Positions 44,499-53,560 of a stretch of 64,000 nt of DNA are shown piece after piece. The notes under the pieces were generated by a model. The model saw only the letters and a list, made by a program, of their open reading frames with translations, had not been told where the DNA came from and ran no database searches. The DNA lies in NCBI GenBank assembly GCA_963989385.1, contig OZ022500.1, positions 24,892,460 to 24,956,459 on the forward strand, in the 5' to 3' direction. Source of the stretch: Ctena decussata (Eukaryota > Mollusca > Bivalvia > Lucinida > Lucinidae). How positions within the stretch are numbered: position 1 is the first letter of the stretch; every line of letters starts with the position of its first letter. A program made the translations under genes and the position numbers.

Positions 44499-44712
44499 TG
44501 ACATACACCGTTTGCCATGCTCCCATACCAATGCCGTCATATATATGTTACCACAGCGACTATGGAATTATCAACCGATGTGCTCAGTACCTTGGCAGAA
44601 TGATGTCTCAGTGACATTACTTTAACATAAATATGAACTCTTAGTTGGTATGGTAACAGATCTATGATTTCATTGGTATTGGAGCATGGCAAACAGTGTT
44701 TGCCATGTTACG
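44499..44712. mobile_element. 214-bp fold-back element
   Basis: CACCGTTTGCCATGCTCCCA, then TACCAATGCC ... ATGTTACCA mirrors TGGTAACAG ... TTCATTGGTATTGGAGCATG, then GCAAACAGTG. The arms are about 55 bp with some mismatches. Confidence 0.75.
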
Positions 44713-44825
44713 CCAATTTTTCAATGATATCACAAACTGAAATTCTTTCAACAGAAACTTCAGATTCTCTCAATTATTCTCAAGTCATTTAATTCCATCT
44801 TACGGACTACGAAAGCGGATATATA

Positions 44826-45751
44826 TGTTCTGAGCAAAGTAGGAATCGGTACAATTCCGGAATTGTCCTGCGCAAAGTAGGAATTCCATTTGTTGCGCAA
44901 AGTGGGAATTCTTACCTTGCGCAAAGCAATTTCGGAATTGTGTCTGCGCAAAGTGAGACTCGGTACAAAGTGAGAATAATTTAGATGATAGTGCTGTTAA
45001 CAGATATTTGTTTGAAGTGGTCTTTTTTGTAATCATTATTCTGACAGAATAGAATGTAGGAGCCTCTGGCATCAAAAATAACTGTCAATATGTTTATATG
45101 TCTAATACATCTGTAGAAACTGCGGAAAAACTTGATTACAAAAACTTGTCATCCTAAATCACCATAAACAGATTTTTTTTCTAAGTTAGGGAAGGCAGTC
45201 AAAAACAACTTTTTTTTTTTAAATGTAACAGTATATCTAAAATGTCTATAAAGTTTCAAAGTGATGGCTTACAATTTTTATAAATTTGTCATCCAGTATT
45301 GGCTATAACCTACAAATTTCTAAGTTTCCCAAGGCCGTAATTTTGTCAAACTAATAATTTACTTTTCAAAAGGCACATGTACATCTAAATATGTCTCCAG
45401 CATGAGTATAAAGTTTCGAGTCAACTGCTCAAAACTCTGGAAAGAGTTGATTATACGAGCCTGTTTCCTGTATAAGCCTAAACCCGAAAGTTTCTAAATA
45501 TTTGTTAAAAATACATATTCCGCACATAAAATTCAATTCCCTGTTACTCGTATCAAATGAATATTCGATTCTCACTTTGTCCTAAGGATTCCAACCTTGC
45601 GCAGAGATATGTATCTGTTTGATAAATCACATAATCGCTTGCGCAATTCTAGAATTGTACCGGTACAATTCCGAAATTGTAACACAAAGTAAGAATTCCT
45701 ACTTTGCGCATCCAATTCCGGAATTGTATCGATTCCTACATTGCGCAGAAC
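44826..45751. mobile_element. 926-bp element with long inverted repeats built from GCGCAAAGT and AATTCCGGAATT words
   Basis: Left: TGTTCTGAGCAAAGTAGGAA, TCGGTACAATTCCGGAATTG, GCGCAAAGTAGGAATTC. The reverse complement of the right end reads TGTTCTGCGCAATGTAGGAA, TCGATACAATTCCGGAATTG, GCGCAAAGTAGGAATTC. Similarity continues inwards to about 44985 and 45565 (CAAAGTGAGAAT words), giving arms of roughly 160-190 bp. The middle is AT-rich without a transposase frame. Minus frames at 44760-45075 and 45572-45775 and the plus frame at 45704 read these arms and are not genes. Confidence 0.8.
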
Positions 45752-47618
45752 AAATACAAGCCCATCAAGAAGCACCTACAGAAGCAGAAATTGCTTGAAT
45801 TGTTATCAAGGTTGTATACAGTAAGTTACAATAGTACTAGGTGTTTATTTTTGTTCTGGCTTCGGATTGCACATAGTCCTCAGTTTTGCTACATTATAGT
45901 TTTCTAATAATTTAATGTGTATCACTCGTGAGTTAGGAGTCTTTAAGCAGACCGAACACCTACTTGGTTTTGCAGCTGCATCGAAAGGGAGTGCGAGGTT
46001 ACACGCATAAAACCAGTTTCTGTACCCAGTTCAATTTGCTGCCCCTGCCTCTGATTCGGGTCCCGATTTTTCAATTTTGAGCATTATGGTCACCTTTAAA
46101 GCGGTCACTTTGCTTCATGTTTCATTATGTGATTTGAAATAGATAGTAGGTAAGAATACATGCTTTATACGTTATAACCGAGCGACCACACGACAAAACC
46201 AACAAAGTGGCATGTGCGCCAAGCGAAGACTTAGATTCATCGTCTTTAATACAAACAATATCATAGTTTTTGGTGAACAGAACTGTTGCATTTAGGCCGT
46301 ATGAACTGGATGAATTCTGCAGAAATTATACTTGAAAGTACAATGAACGTTCTAGTTAGTCAAGCAGCATTCTTGAATTAATTTCTTGTATTAATGGATC
46401 GGTGCTCATTAATTACTTCTCTAACAAAATCAGTTCATAAACTTTGGTTTGATCATTAATTTGCTCCACATGCCGAAAACATTCACTATGAATAGCATCA
46501 GTCCTAGTGTTTATATATTTAAGAATGTGCGAAAATTATTTAGTGAAGAAAAATAAAATAGAGATAATTCAATACGTGTTCCAAAAAAATTAAGGGTACA
46601 ATTTGATCATATTCATTTCTTTGAGTGCCATGTACAAAGGACTTCTTGCAGTAAAGAAATATTCCCCAAACTATACCAAACAAAAAAAGAAACGCACACA
46701 GTAAGATTTTCCCGTTTAATTTACCTTTTATAGCATGATTAGAAAATGTCTAAAATCCGTATTTCTGAACAAATCTTGCTCAGACTTCATCATGGCGTAG
46801 ATGAGTACCTATACCTTCCATATGCATGAAAAATACGCATTAATGAAATCGCTGCCTATGGCCTCTTATTGAAAACTGTGACATTGAAAACTGACCCCTG
46901 CCTTGTTCGGAAATGCGTCACAGAGTACTGAATAGACACAATTAAATGAAATTTTCGGGTTGAACAGTCCGATTGTCTACCTGTAACACTGTATGAATTA
47001 TATTTTTTTTAAATTATTTGTTATTTCCAGGAAAATACCAAAATATTCCTGTGTGCGTTTCTTTTTTTTTTATTATTTTTGTTGTTGTTTGGTATATAAT
47101 GTAGATTTTTATAGAAAAAAGTATGTAACATGTTGGCTCTGAATTATCAACTAATGTTTGTTAATGCAATTTTGAATGATCTGCTTTTGCATATATGTGG
47201 TTTGTTCACAACAAGAGCGAGCTGTCATTTAATTCTAAAAGTTTAACCTTTGTCAGATCGAGATATATGTAGGTCCAAAACATTGCTCTAACACCGCGAG
47301 TTCTATTTTGAGTAGCATAACAATGCAAAAATATTCAAGAGTCGAATGACTGATAAAATTCACATCAACAGTGGAAGAGCTTAGTATTTGTGTGTGCATA
47401 TCTCAGGCAAAATTTAATGACAATCTTGAGTTTAAGGTAAGGTAAAAAAAAATGACTTTAAGAGAATTTATATTTAAAGCATATTGAGAACAACAATTTT
47501 CGAATGATCTTGCTGCCAATGCTCATGGAGCTGTTATAATCTCACAAGAATGATAGTTACCCGGTTACCTCTACTTCTTGAAGTAAAAACATTACTGAAC
47601 ATTTTGCATAGGAATATA
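45752..47618. other. Mostly unassigned; family-1b MITE fragment at 46180-46245
   Basis: ACCGAGCGACCACACGACAA, then AACCAACAAAGTGGCATGTG and CGCCAAGCGAAGACTTAGAT, is one arm start of the palindromic MITE, subfamily b. I see nothing else recognisable. Confidence 0.5.
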
Positions 47619-47831
47619 GGTATAGTCGGGTAACTTCGGACAGCGGATAAATTCGGACATATCATTGCAAACAGTGCAAATCCAGACGAGACGGCTCATC
47701 ATGAGCCGTCTCATAAGGATTTTCACGGTTTGCCCAGTTATTTTTGTTTTAATTCCAAATATCTGATTTATAAAGGAAACAATGATAGTGTCCGAATTTA
47801 CATGCTGTCCGAAGTTACCCCACTCTACCCT
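47619..47831. mobile_element. Fold-back element family 2, copy a
   Basis: Ends: GTATAGTCGGGTAACTTCGG and CCGAAGTTACCCCACTCTAC. The central palindrome GACGGCTCATCATGAGCCGTC is preceded by TCCAGACGA and followed by TCATAAGGA. Similar 25-base words flank it: TACTGAACATTTTGCATAGG on the left and TACTGAGCATTTTATATAGG on the right, each followed by AA.AT. The 87-codon minus frame is incidental. Confidence 0.85.
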
Positions 47832-47894
47832 ACTGAGCATTTTATATAGGAACATATGAATGTTGTTTGCAAAGCTCCAAACATCTATGTGATA

Positions 47895-48050
47895 TTTAAG
47901 AGAATCATTCTTCAGCTTATCTTCACGGGATATTAAGCCCCTTGCTTTACCACTACGGATATCTTTATAATGAGAAAGTTCTAGATACTACAGTCTTAAG
48001 CTTCAATATTTATAATGGCAATAAATCAAAATAATTACCTCAACTAAATC
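47895..48050 (+). repeat. Dispersed repeat P, copy 2
   Basis: CTTATCTTCACGGGATATTA, then AGCC, later CAATAAATCAAAATAATTAC; mate of 40905-41070. Confidence 0.7.
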
Positions 48051-48315
48051 TAATATAGGTAGTGTATGTACATAGAAGAAATTGGTTTCCTTGTTCATTT
48101 CTTATGTAGTGAAGACATAAGTCAAGACTTTTAGCTTTCAGTTTTTGCCACAGGTTTATACATTGATTGTTTCTTCTACAGGATTCATAGAACAAGCATT
48201 CGAGCGAGGAAAAATACAAATTTTGCGTCTAGATACGACCCTCTTCATAAGCAACTGCACGGATACGAGTAGCAGAATTTCACTAAAAGTGAAAGTATTA
48301 ACACAATTTAATAGG

Positions 48316-48522
48316 TAAAGTAGGGTAACTTCGGACAGCAGGTGAACTCGAACAGTGACATTGTTTCTTTTATGTCAGGTGTTTGGAATTAAAACAAAAA
48401 TAACTGAGCAGTGAAAATCCTGATGAGACGGCTCATTATGAGCCGTCTCTTCTGGATTTTCACTGCTTGCAATGGTATATTCGAATTTACTCGCTGTCCG
48501 AAGTTACCAGACTCGACCCTAT
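48316..48522. mobile_element. Fold-back element family 2, copy b
   Basis: Ends GTAGGGTAACTTCGGACAGC and GCTGTCCGAAGTTACCAGAC, then TCGACCCTA. Centre GATGAGACGGCTCATTATGA, then GCCGTCTC. It lies between repeat P and family Y, whose spacing without it resembles the other P-Y pair. Confidence 0.85.
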
Positions 48523-48589
48523 AAGCAGAGATTCAAAGCAGGATAGCTGCTTATCTTATCTGAAATCTGGCTTGTCTTTTATGATGAAT

Positions 48590-48800
48590 GAATACTCTAT
48601 CAAGATAAGCAACTCTGTCGTTTTCATTTTTGTCTCCCTTTTCATTGGGGGTCAACTCTTCAAGGAAAAGAAATGCTCTTCTAGAGTGAAGCGCATTTTG
48701 AAAGTGTTTCTTTGCCCAGGAAAGCAATCAGGAAATCACAAAAGTTGTTTTCCTTTGTGAAAATGGCGGAAAACATGGTGTTCACAAACACCATAAGCAA
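48590..48800 (+). repeat. Dispersed repeat family Y, copy 5 (best preserved)
   Basis: GTTTTCATTTTTGTCTCCCT, TTTCATTGGGGGTCAACTCT, GAAATGCTCTTCTAGAGTGA, CCCAGGAAAGCAATCAGGAA, ATCACAAAAGTTGTTTTCCT and AAAATGGCGGAAAACATGGT. The 97-codon frame at 48467-48760 crosses this and family 2 and is not a gene. Confidence 0.7.
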
Positions 48801-49660
48801 AACCAGAGCTTTGCATTGAGCTATACATCCTGGCAATCATCCTTAAACCGACATTCGAAGATAACAGTTTTTAAATAGATGCCGAAACTAAGATTTATTT
48901 TGACATAGTATTCGTAAATAATGAAAGTATCTTTCTACGTTAGACAAAAGTAGGGCATTATCTTGTCTTTCCTCGAAACAAAATATAATATTAGTCCCTA
49001 ATCTTATTTCACCACTTGAATCAAACTCAAACTTCTGACAGCTGATTTTCCAGGGAATTCTCTGAAATTTGAAATATTGAGGTTAAAGAATGTAAGACTG
49101 CATCTCTTGACTATATTTTGAGATGCGTCATGAAAATGCTCCTTAAACAAATTGCAAACTCTAACGCCGAGATAGATGTACAAATCACGCGCTCTCGTAA
49201 TCTTTTTATAAAAAAATGATTTTCACTTTTTCACTTAACTATCTTTTTACCGCATTATATGGTTGGTTTACATGTAATTCCGGGGGGGGGGGGTTAAAAT
49301 CTGCTTAATGTTAAAAACCAGATAGGTCATTAGACGTACAGTTGTACATCATCTAAAGTGGTCGTCTTACAATAGCACTTTCTTACAGACTGACTATTTG
49401 CTGTCCTGTTAACTATCGTGGCATAACTAATGTTGGTCATCGGAATATAAATTTAAGCAAAGTACTTACACAAACAATAGTATTATTAGAAGCTGTGTTT
49501 GTTTTGGTGAAACTAAATTGTTACTGTCACCCAAAGATAATATGTTTCCCGCCATTATCATAGAGCACGCCTATTTAAAGATAATAGGTAAAGCGGACAG
49601 GTAGCGATATACGGATTATCATTGACTAATCACCAGAATTGTCTTTGTTGTCTCACTCGT
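48801..49660. other. Unassigned; 12-G run at 49282-49293
   Basis: No gene seen. The G run CGGGGGGGGGGGG could form a quadruplex. Confidence 0.4.
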
Positions 49661-49670
49661 CCACGATACA

Positions 49671-49760
49671 TGTCCCAGTGGTGAAGTGGTCTAGACGTAT
49701 TACTCTCAAACACAAGACGCTGTCATACTAATTTTGTGGGTTCGAGCCCCACAGTATTAT
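49671..49760 (+). tRNA. tRNA-like sequence 1 (leucine/serine-type long variable arm), probably not functional
   Basis: An A-box-like GGTGAAGTGGTCTAGAC (about 49680) and a B box, GGGTTCGAGCCCC (49738-49750), are present. The T arm pairs fully (GTGGG / CCCAC around TTCGAGC). The D-arm wording resembles tRNA-Leu, and the spacing allows a long variable arm. The 5' GTCCCAG does not pair with the 3' AGTATTA, so the acceptor stem is lost. A T-rich run follows (49761-49808). It is best read as a tRNA pseudogene or a SINE head. Confidence 0.5.
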
Positions 49761-49867
49761 CTTATTTATTGCGTTTTTTATTATTTTATTTATCATTTTT
49801 TTTGTTATTTGTTTCCAATTTGACGTACATAACTACGACACTGGGTGAATTATCGAAACAGCTCGGA

Positions 49868-49886
49868 CCACCCCCCCCCCTCCCCC
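49868..49886. repeat. C-rich homopolymer run
   Basis: CCCCCCCCCCTCCCCC within otherwise plain DNA. Confidence 0.85.
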
Positions 49887-50138
49887 GAAATTACTGTTAT
49901 GCCAATTTGTATAGCATGTTTTATGAGAGCAAGTGCAAATGTAGCGAGCCCTTTTTGTCCCATTTAGGGGACCGACTATGAAGGCAGACGCAAACCGCAG
50001 AAGATAAAACCCGATGCTCAAGGAAGAACTCCAACCTTGTACCTGTACAACATTAAACAAGTAAATGTATATTTAGGCAGCCTCGAATATGACTATTGCT
50101 GAAAGCTGATTTTGTCATAAAAAAATATAAAGAAAACG

Positions 50139-50230
50139 ATGTCAGCAATCGGATTTGAACCTCCAACCCTACGTATCTTGTAACAAAAGATCAATATACA
50201 AGTATCTAACCGTCTGAGCTAATTTTGTTG
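50139..50230 (-). tRNA. tRNA-like sequence 2 (minus strand), probably not functional
   Basis: The reverse complement reads AATTAGCTCAGACGGTTAGA (a good A box), then about 45 bases, then GGAGGTTCAAATCCGATTGC (B box GGTTCAAATCC). TTTGTTACAAGATACGTAG lies between, where an anticodon arm and extended variable arm would be. No clean acceptor stem was found. A T-rich run follows on the minus strand (50118-50137 in plus coordinates). Confidence 0.5.
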
Positions 50231-50508
50231 GTTATAATCGTTATGGTTATTATGATACTGAACTACGGCTATGCAATACAGGGTCAATACAGTTGTTACC
50301 TGTCACCCCTATGTTTATGTTTAGTTTATTTATAGCTCATGTTTGTCAATAACACATTATCGTTGGGCAATATTATAGATCGAAGTTTATTATGTGGCGT
50401 TGTCGAATATGGGCCTAGTCCATTTTTACTACGATTTAGGTGTTTCAGGTATAGTAATGCAAAACTGATAATTATTAAATCTTTAGCATGCATATAATCT
50501 ACTGTAAC

Positions 50509-50580
50509 CGTTCCACTGGCGCAGTGGATACGGCACTGGAATCTTGATACTTTTGACTCGTTCGAGTCCCATTCTGTCTA
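50509..50580 (+). tRNA. tRNA-like sequence 3, probably not functional
   Basis: CACTGGCGCAGTGGATACGG (A-box-like), then ATCTTGATACTTTTGA, then CTCGTTCGAGTCCC (B box). It is followed at once by a run of about 30 T (50581-50611). Loop sizes are not canonical, and no acceptor stem closes it. Confidence 0.5.
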
Positions 50581-50584
50581 TCTT

Positions 50585-50615
<31 letters not shown>

Positions 50616-51090
50616 GCTACTCAACTGTGTATGTTAATTTTTATATAATATATATACATCTTTTTATTTATTCTTAATGAGTTATCTTTTATAATTTTTC
50701 TTTTAATTATTTTATGTTTTATTAAAAAAAATCAGAATAGGCTAGTCCGTGCGCAGGCTGATCAGTGTTCACTGATCGTATATGTCATAATGTACCGTTT
50801 TCGCGACGCCACTCAATTACGCGAAGAATATATATCATCGAAACCTTCAGAACATTTTGTACGACTGATAATTTTGTGTCACTCATTTTGATATAAGACG
50901 TCTTTCTACAGCAAGTAAAAGTTCGAAATGTTCACTTGGAAACTTTCTTATATAATGCTCATTTAATACTCACTAAAATTTGCACGAATAAATCAAGACA
51001 TCTGTGAATAACCATGATCATATTAGATGCAAAAAAAAAAAAAAAATAAAAAAAAAAAAAAATAAATAAATAAATGAAAAAAAAAAATAT

Positions 51091-51160
51091 GTTGAGAATC
51101 GAACCCATCACGATACTAGTTGCTGTGCTGTGTCCTTTCCGCCACTGCTTGTATAGTGAC
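51091..51160 (-). tRNA. tRNA-like sequence 4 (minus strand), probably not functional
   Basis: The reverse complement reads AGCAGTGGCGGAAAGGACAC, then AGCAACTAGTATCGTGATGG, then GTTCGATTCTC (B box). It is followed by a long T-rich run (51030-51090 in plus coordinates). The head layout resembles sequence 3 at 50509. Confidence 0.5.
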
Positions 51161-51339
51161 AATTATGTTTTTGATATATAAGTAGACAAACTTGACTTTT
51201 ACCTTTGGACGAGTCCATATACCTGTTTCACCTTTGTGTGTTTATGTTATTGTTTGTTGAGCGTCCAAAATACCGTCGGCGATCTATAGTTATCAAAATA
51301 ATTGTTTGTGCACATACATTTGTATTTCATTTACATCAG
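51161..51339. other. Short unassigned spacer
   Basis: No feature recognised. Confidence 0.4.
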
Positions 51340-51527
51340 CCCTTGTAGCGCCAAAAATGCAGACGACACAAGTTAGGCTTCGTCTGCAAAATAACATGTT
51401 TCTTCCAGGCTGTCAAAGACTAAAAGCAAATAGTGAAGATCCAGATGAGGCATATCATCATGAGCCGTCTCGTCTGGACCTAAGCTGCTTGCAAATGCAA
51501 CTATTTTCAATTTTGCCCCTTTAAGGT
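51340..51527. mobile_element. Fold-back element family 3, copy 2
   Basis: TTGTAGCGCCAAAAATGCAG at the left, GACTAAAAGCAAATAGTGAA, GATCCAGATGAGGCATATCA, TCATGAGCCGTCTCGTCTGG, and CCCCTTTAAGG at the right. The centre is shared with family 2. Frames at 51306 (plus) and 51373 (minus) read the palindrome. Confidence 0.75.
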
Positions 51528-51715
51528 CCGATTTCACGTTGCACTTAAGTACACGGATTAGCATTCGGAACAATGATTGCATCTTACGATAAAATAGACC
51601 ACGGACTTGTTAATCTGAGTTATAACTGTGACGTGAAATCGAGCCTAAATGTCAAAACACTTATACCCAGAGTGCACTCTTTCCTCTCTCGCATGATAGA
51701 CTAATTCATATTTAT

Positions 51716-52070
51716 CCCCTCGCACAACAAAATTGTGGAGGGAATATAGGGTTTGTCCCGCACGTATGTATGTACCTACGTATAATCACCCTTTGTCATC
51801 GCTCTATCGACCTCATTTTTAACCGATTTTTATACAACTTCACATAAATAATGGGTATAACAATACCTAGAAGTAGTTTATATTTCCGGCTAATAGGGTG
51901 AAGTTCAAGGTCATGGTGGCCGTTATTCTATCGCCTTTATTTATGGACCGATTTTGATATAGTTTTACACGAATCTTTAGTACGACAATATCTATGACAA
52001 GTTGACTTTACAGCTTCCTAGGGCCAAGGTCATAGTTCAATAGCTATTCTATTTATAGAAAAAAAGGTTT
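51716..52070 (-). mobile_element. Core-repeat element fragment with hairpin end
   Basis: The hairpin CCCTCGCACAACAAAATTGT, then GGAGGG (51718-51743), is followed by a GTATGTATGTACCTACGTAT microsatellite-like stretch (51764-51783). Two core units follow, with GATTTTTATACAACTTCACA / GATTTTGATATAGTTTTACA and GTTCAAGGTCATGG / GGCCAAGGTCATAG. It has the same end-microsatellite-core order as 1269-2350, in reverse. Confidence 0.65.
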
Positions 52071-52077
52071 GTCACTT

Positions 52078-52234
52078 ATCAGAGTCTTTGCTATCGGCAT
52101 GGAATGAGATTGGACCCTTCGCTACCCTTTAATCAAACAGCAAATACTCTTTTCAGACTGGGTGGATGCCCAGGCTGATATAAGTCTTCGCTGGGCACAC
52201 ATGCCACTTTGTTGGCTTTGTCGTGTCGCGGCTC
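52078..52234. mobile_element. Truncated family-1b MITE, right half
   Basis: It ends GGCACACATGCCACTTTGTT, then GGCTTTGTCGTGTCGCGGCTC. Upstream is GACTGGGTGGATGCCCAGGC. The left arm is missing. Confidence 0.75.
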
Positions 52235-52239
52235 AATTA

Positions 52240-52355
52240 GCTTAAGGTGAATGGACACAGCGCCATGTTTTCCGTCTTTTTTTCAATGGCAAACAAGAAC
52301 GCAGCCCTTCCAAAATTGGGTCTACTCTTAAACGAAAAAAAATTCCTGATAGGAG
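52240..52355 (-). repeat. Dispersed repeat family Y fragment, reverse orientation
   Basis: TTAAGGTGAATGGACACAGC, then GCCATGTTTTCCGTC, is the inverse of the family's GGAAAACATGGTG end. It shows that the family terminates with TAAGGTGAATG.ACAC on both sides. Confidence 0.6.
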
Positions 52356-52406
52356 AGCAAGTTATTAGCCCCTCTGATAACTAATTTAAGCTAGTCAAAT
52401 TAATTT

Positions 52407-52642
52407 GAGCCGCGACGCGAGAAAACCAACAAAGTGATTGTGCGCCCCGCGCAGACTCAGATCAGCCTGGGCATTCGCCCAGTCTGATTCTACTCTTCGC
52501 TAAGCGTTTAAAAAGTAGCTAAGGGTCTAAGCTAGCTCCATGCGGACAGCGAAGACTCTGATCAGACTGGGCGGATGCCCAGGCTGATTTGAGTTTGCGC
52601 TGGGCGCACAACCACTTTGTTGGTTTCCTCGTGTCGCGGCTC
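52407..52642. mobile_element. 236-bp palindromic MITE (family 1), copy I
   Basis: Ends GAGCCGCGACGCGAGAAAAC and TTTCCTCGTGTCGCGGCTC; both arms complete. It is flanked by AATTT on the left and AAATTTT on the right. Confidence 0.9.
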
Positions 52643-52749
52643 AAATTTTGTTGACGTCATGCAAAAGGAATTCGGTATGTTCTGTAAAATATGCGTCATT
52701 TTTCTCAATCAGTTTTCATGATGCATTCTTGCTAATAAGCAGCTTTTGA

Positions 52750-52890
52750 AAAGGAAACAGAATGTAGGAAAAAGTGTTAAAGAAGTAGTTTAAATCATAA
52801 CAATAATTAATAATATGTCAGTAAGTTGATTCTTGATTAATTTTGCAGGCCTGGTATCTGAAGGTTTCTTGTGCTCAAAGGATGAGTACA
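52750..52890 (+). repeat. Dispersed repeat pair V, second copy
   Basis: Mate of 43925-44060; the landmarks are given there. Confidence 0.7.
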
Positions 52891-52966
52891 AATGATGTAT
52901 TTGCATGATTCTTTATGATATAAGGTATATAAAAAAAACGCCAAGTGTAAAATGCAACGTTGTCAA

Positions 52967-53175
52967 TGTACCCCTTAAAACGTCTAAAAATATTGCTATA
53001 TATTTGCATACAGCGTAAATCTAGATGAGGCGTTTTATGGTGAACTGCCTCATCTATGTCTACAATGTTTGCCCTCTTGTCTTTGAATTCTACATATGAT
53101 GTTAGCTTCGACAAAACACTTTTTGAAATTTTGCAGGCGTAAATTTTGTCGTTTGCTTTTTGGCATTTTAACGTA
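52967..53175. mobile_element. Fold-back element family 3, copy 3 (diverged)
   Basis: CTAGATGAGGCGTTTTATGG, then TGAACTGCCTCATCTATGTC, at the centre. The right arm is GGCGTAAATTTTGTCGTTTG, then CTTTTTGGCATTTTAACG. Confidence 0.7.
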
Positions 53176-53259
53176 CTTTGACATAGTAAGAAGTGACAAT
53201 TGCTTGATGATACAGCAGTTGTATCGCAATGCTAACAGAACAGTTATCGATTTGGGGAA

Positions 53260-53475
53260 AGATAGGTTAGGATAAATTCGGACAGTAGGTAAATTCGGAC
53301 AGTGACATCCCTTCCTTTATATATCATTTGTTTGGAATTTAAACAAAATTAACTGGGCAAATAGTGAAAATCCTGATGAGGCGGCTCATGATGAGCCGTC
53401 TCATCTGGAGTTTCACTGTTTGCAGTGGTATGTCCGAAATAACCCGCTGTCCGAGATTACCCGACTTGTCCCTAC
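53260..53475. mobile_element. Fold-back element family 2, copy c
   Basis: ATAGGTTAGGATAAATTCGG at the left, CTGTCCGAGATTACCCGACT then TGTCCCTA at the right. Centre CTGATGAGGCGGCTCATGAT, then GAGCCGTCTCATCTGG. Confidence 0.85.
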
Positions 53476-53560
53476 TAGTTAATTTGGATGTGTACACTTC
53501 CAGGGAAACTACTCTGACATTTTCATTCTTGTCTCCCTTCTAAATGGGACCAATAACATG
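53476..53560 (+). repeat. Dispersed repeat family Y, left end only
   Basis: TGTACACTTCCAGGGAAACT, then ACTCTGACATTTTCATTCTT and GTCTCCCTTCTAAATGGGAC, follows the family-Y opening. Confidence 0.6.

Noticed and set aside
44760..45907. Several frames of 63-91 codons with CAQ/FAQ-rich repeats
   Set aside because: The repeated peptide words come from GCGCAAAGT repeats in the long inverted arms.
50743..50780. GTGCGCAGGCTGATCAGTGT as a further family-1 MITE fragment
   Set aside because: Only a short GC-rich word with a local TGATCAGTGTTCACTGATCA palindrome; too little to assign to the family.
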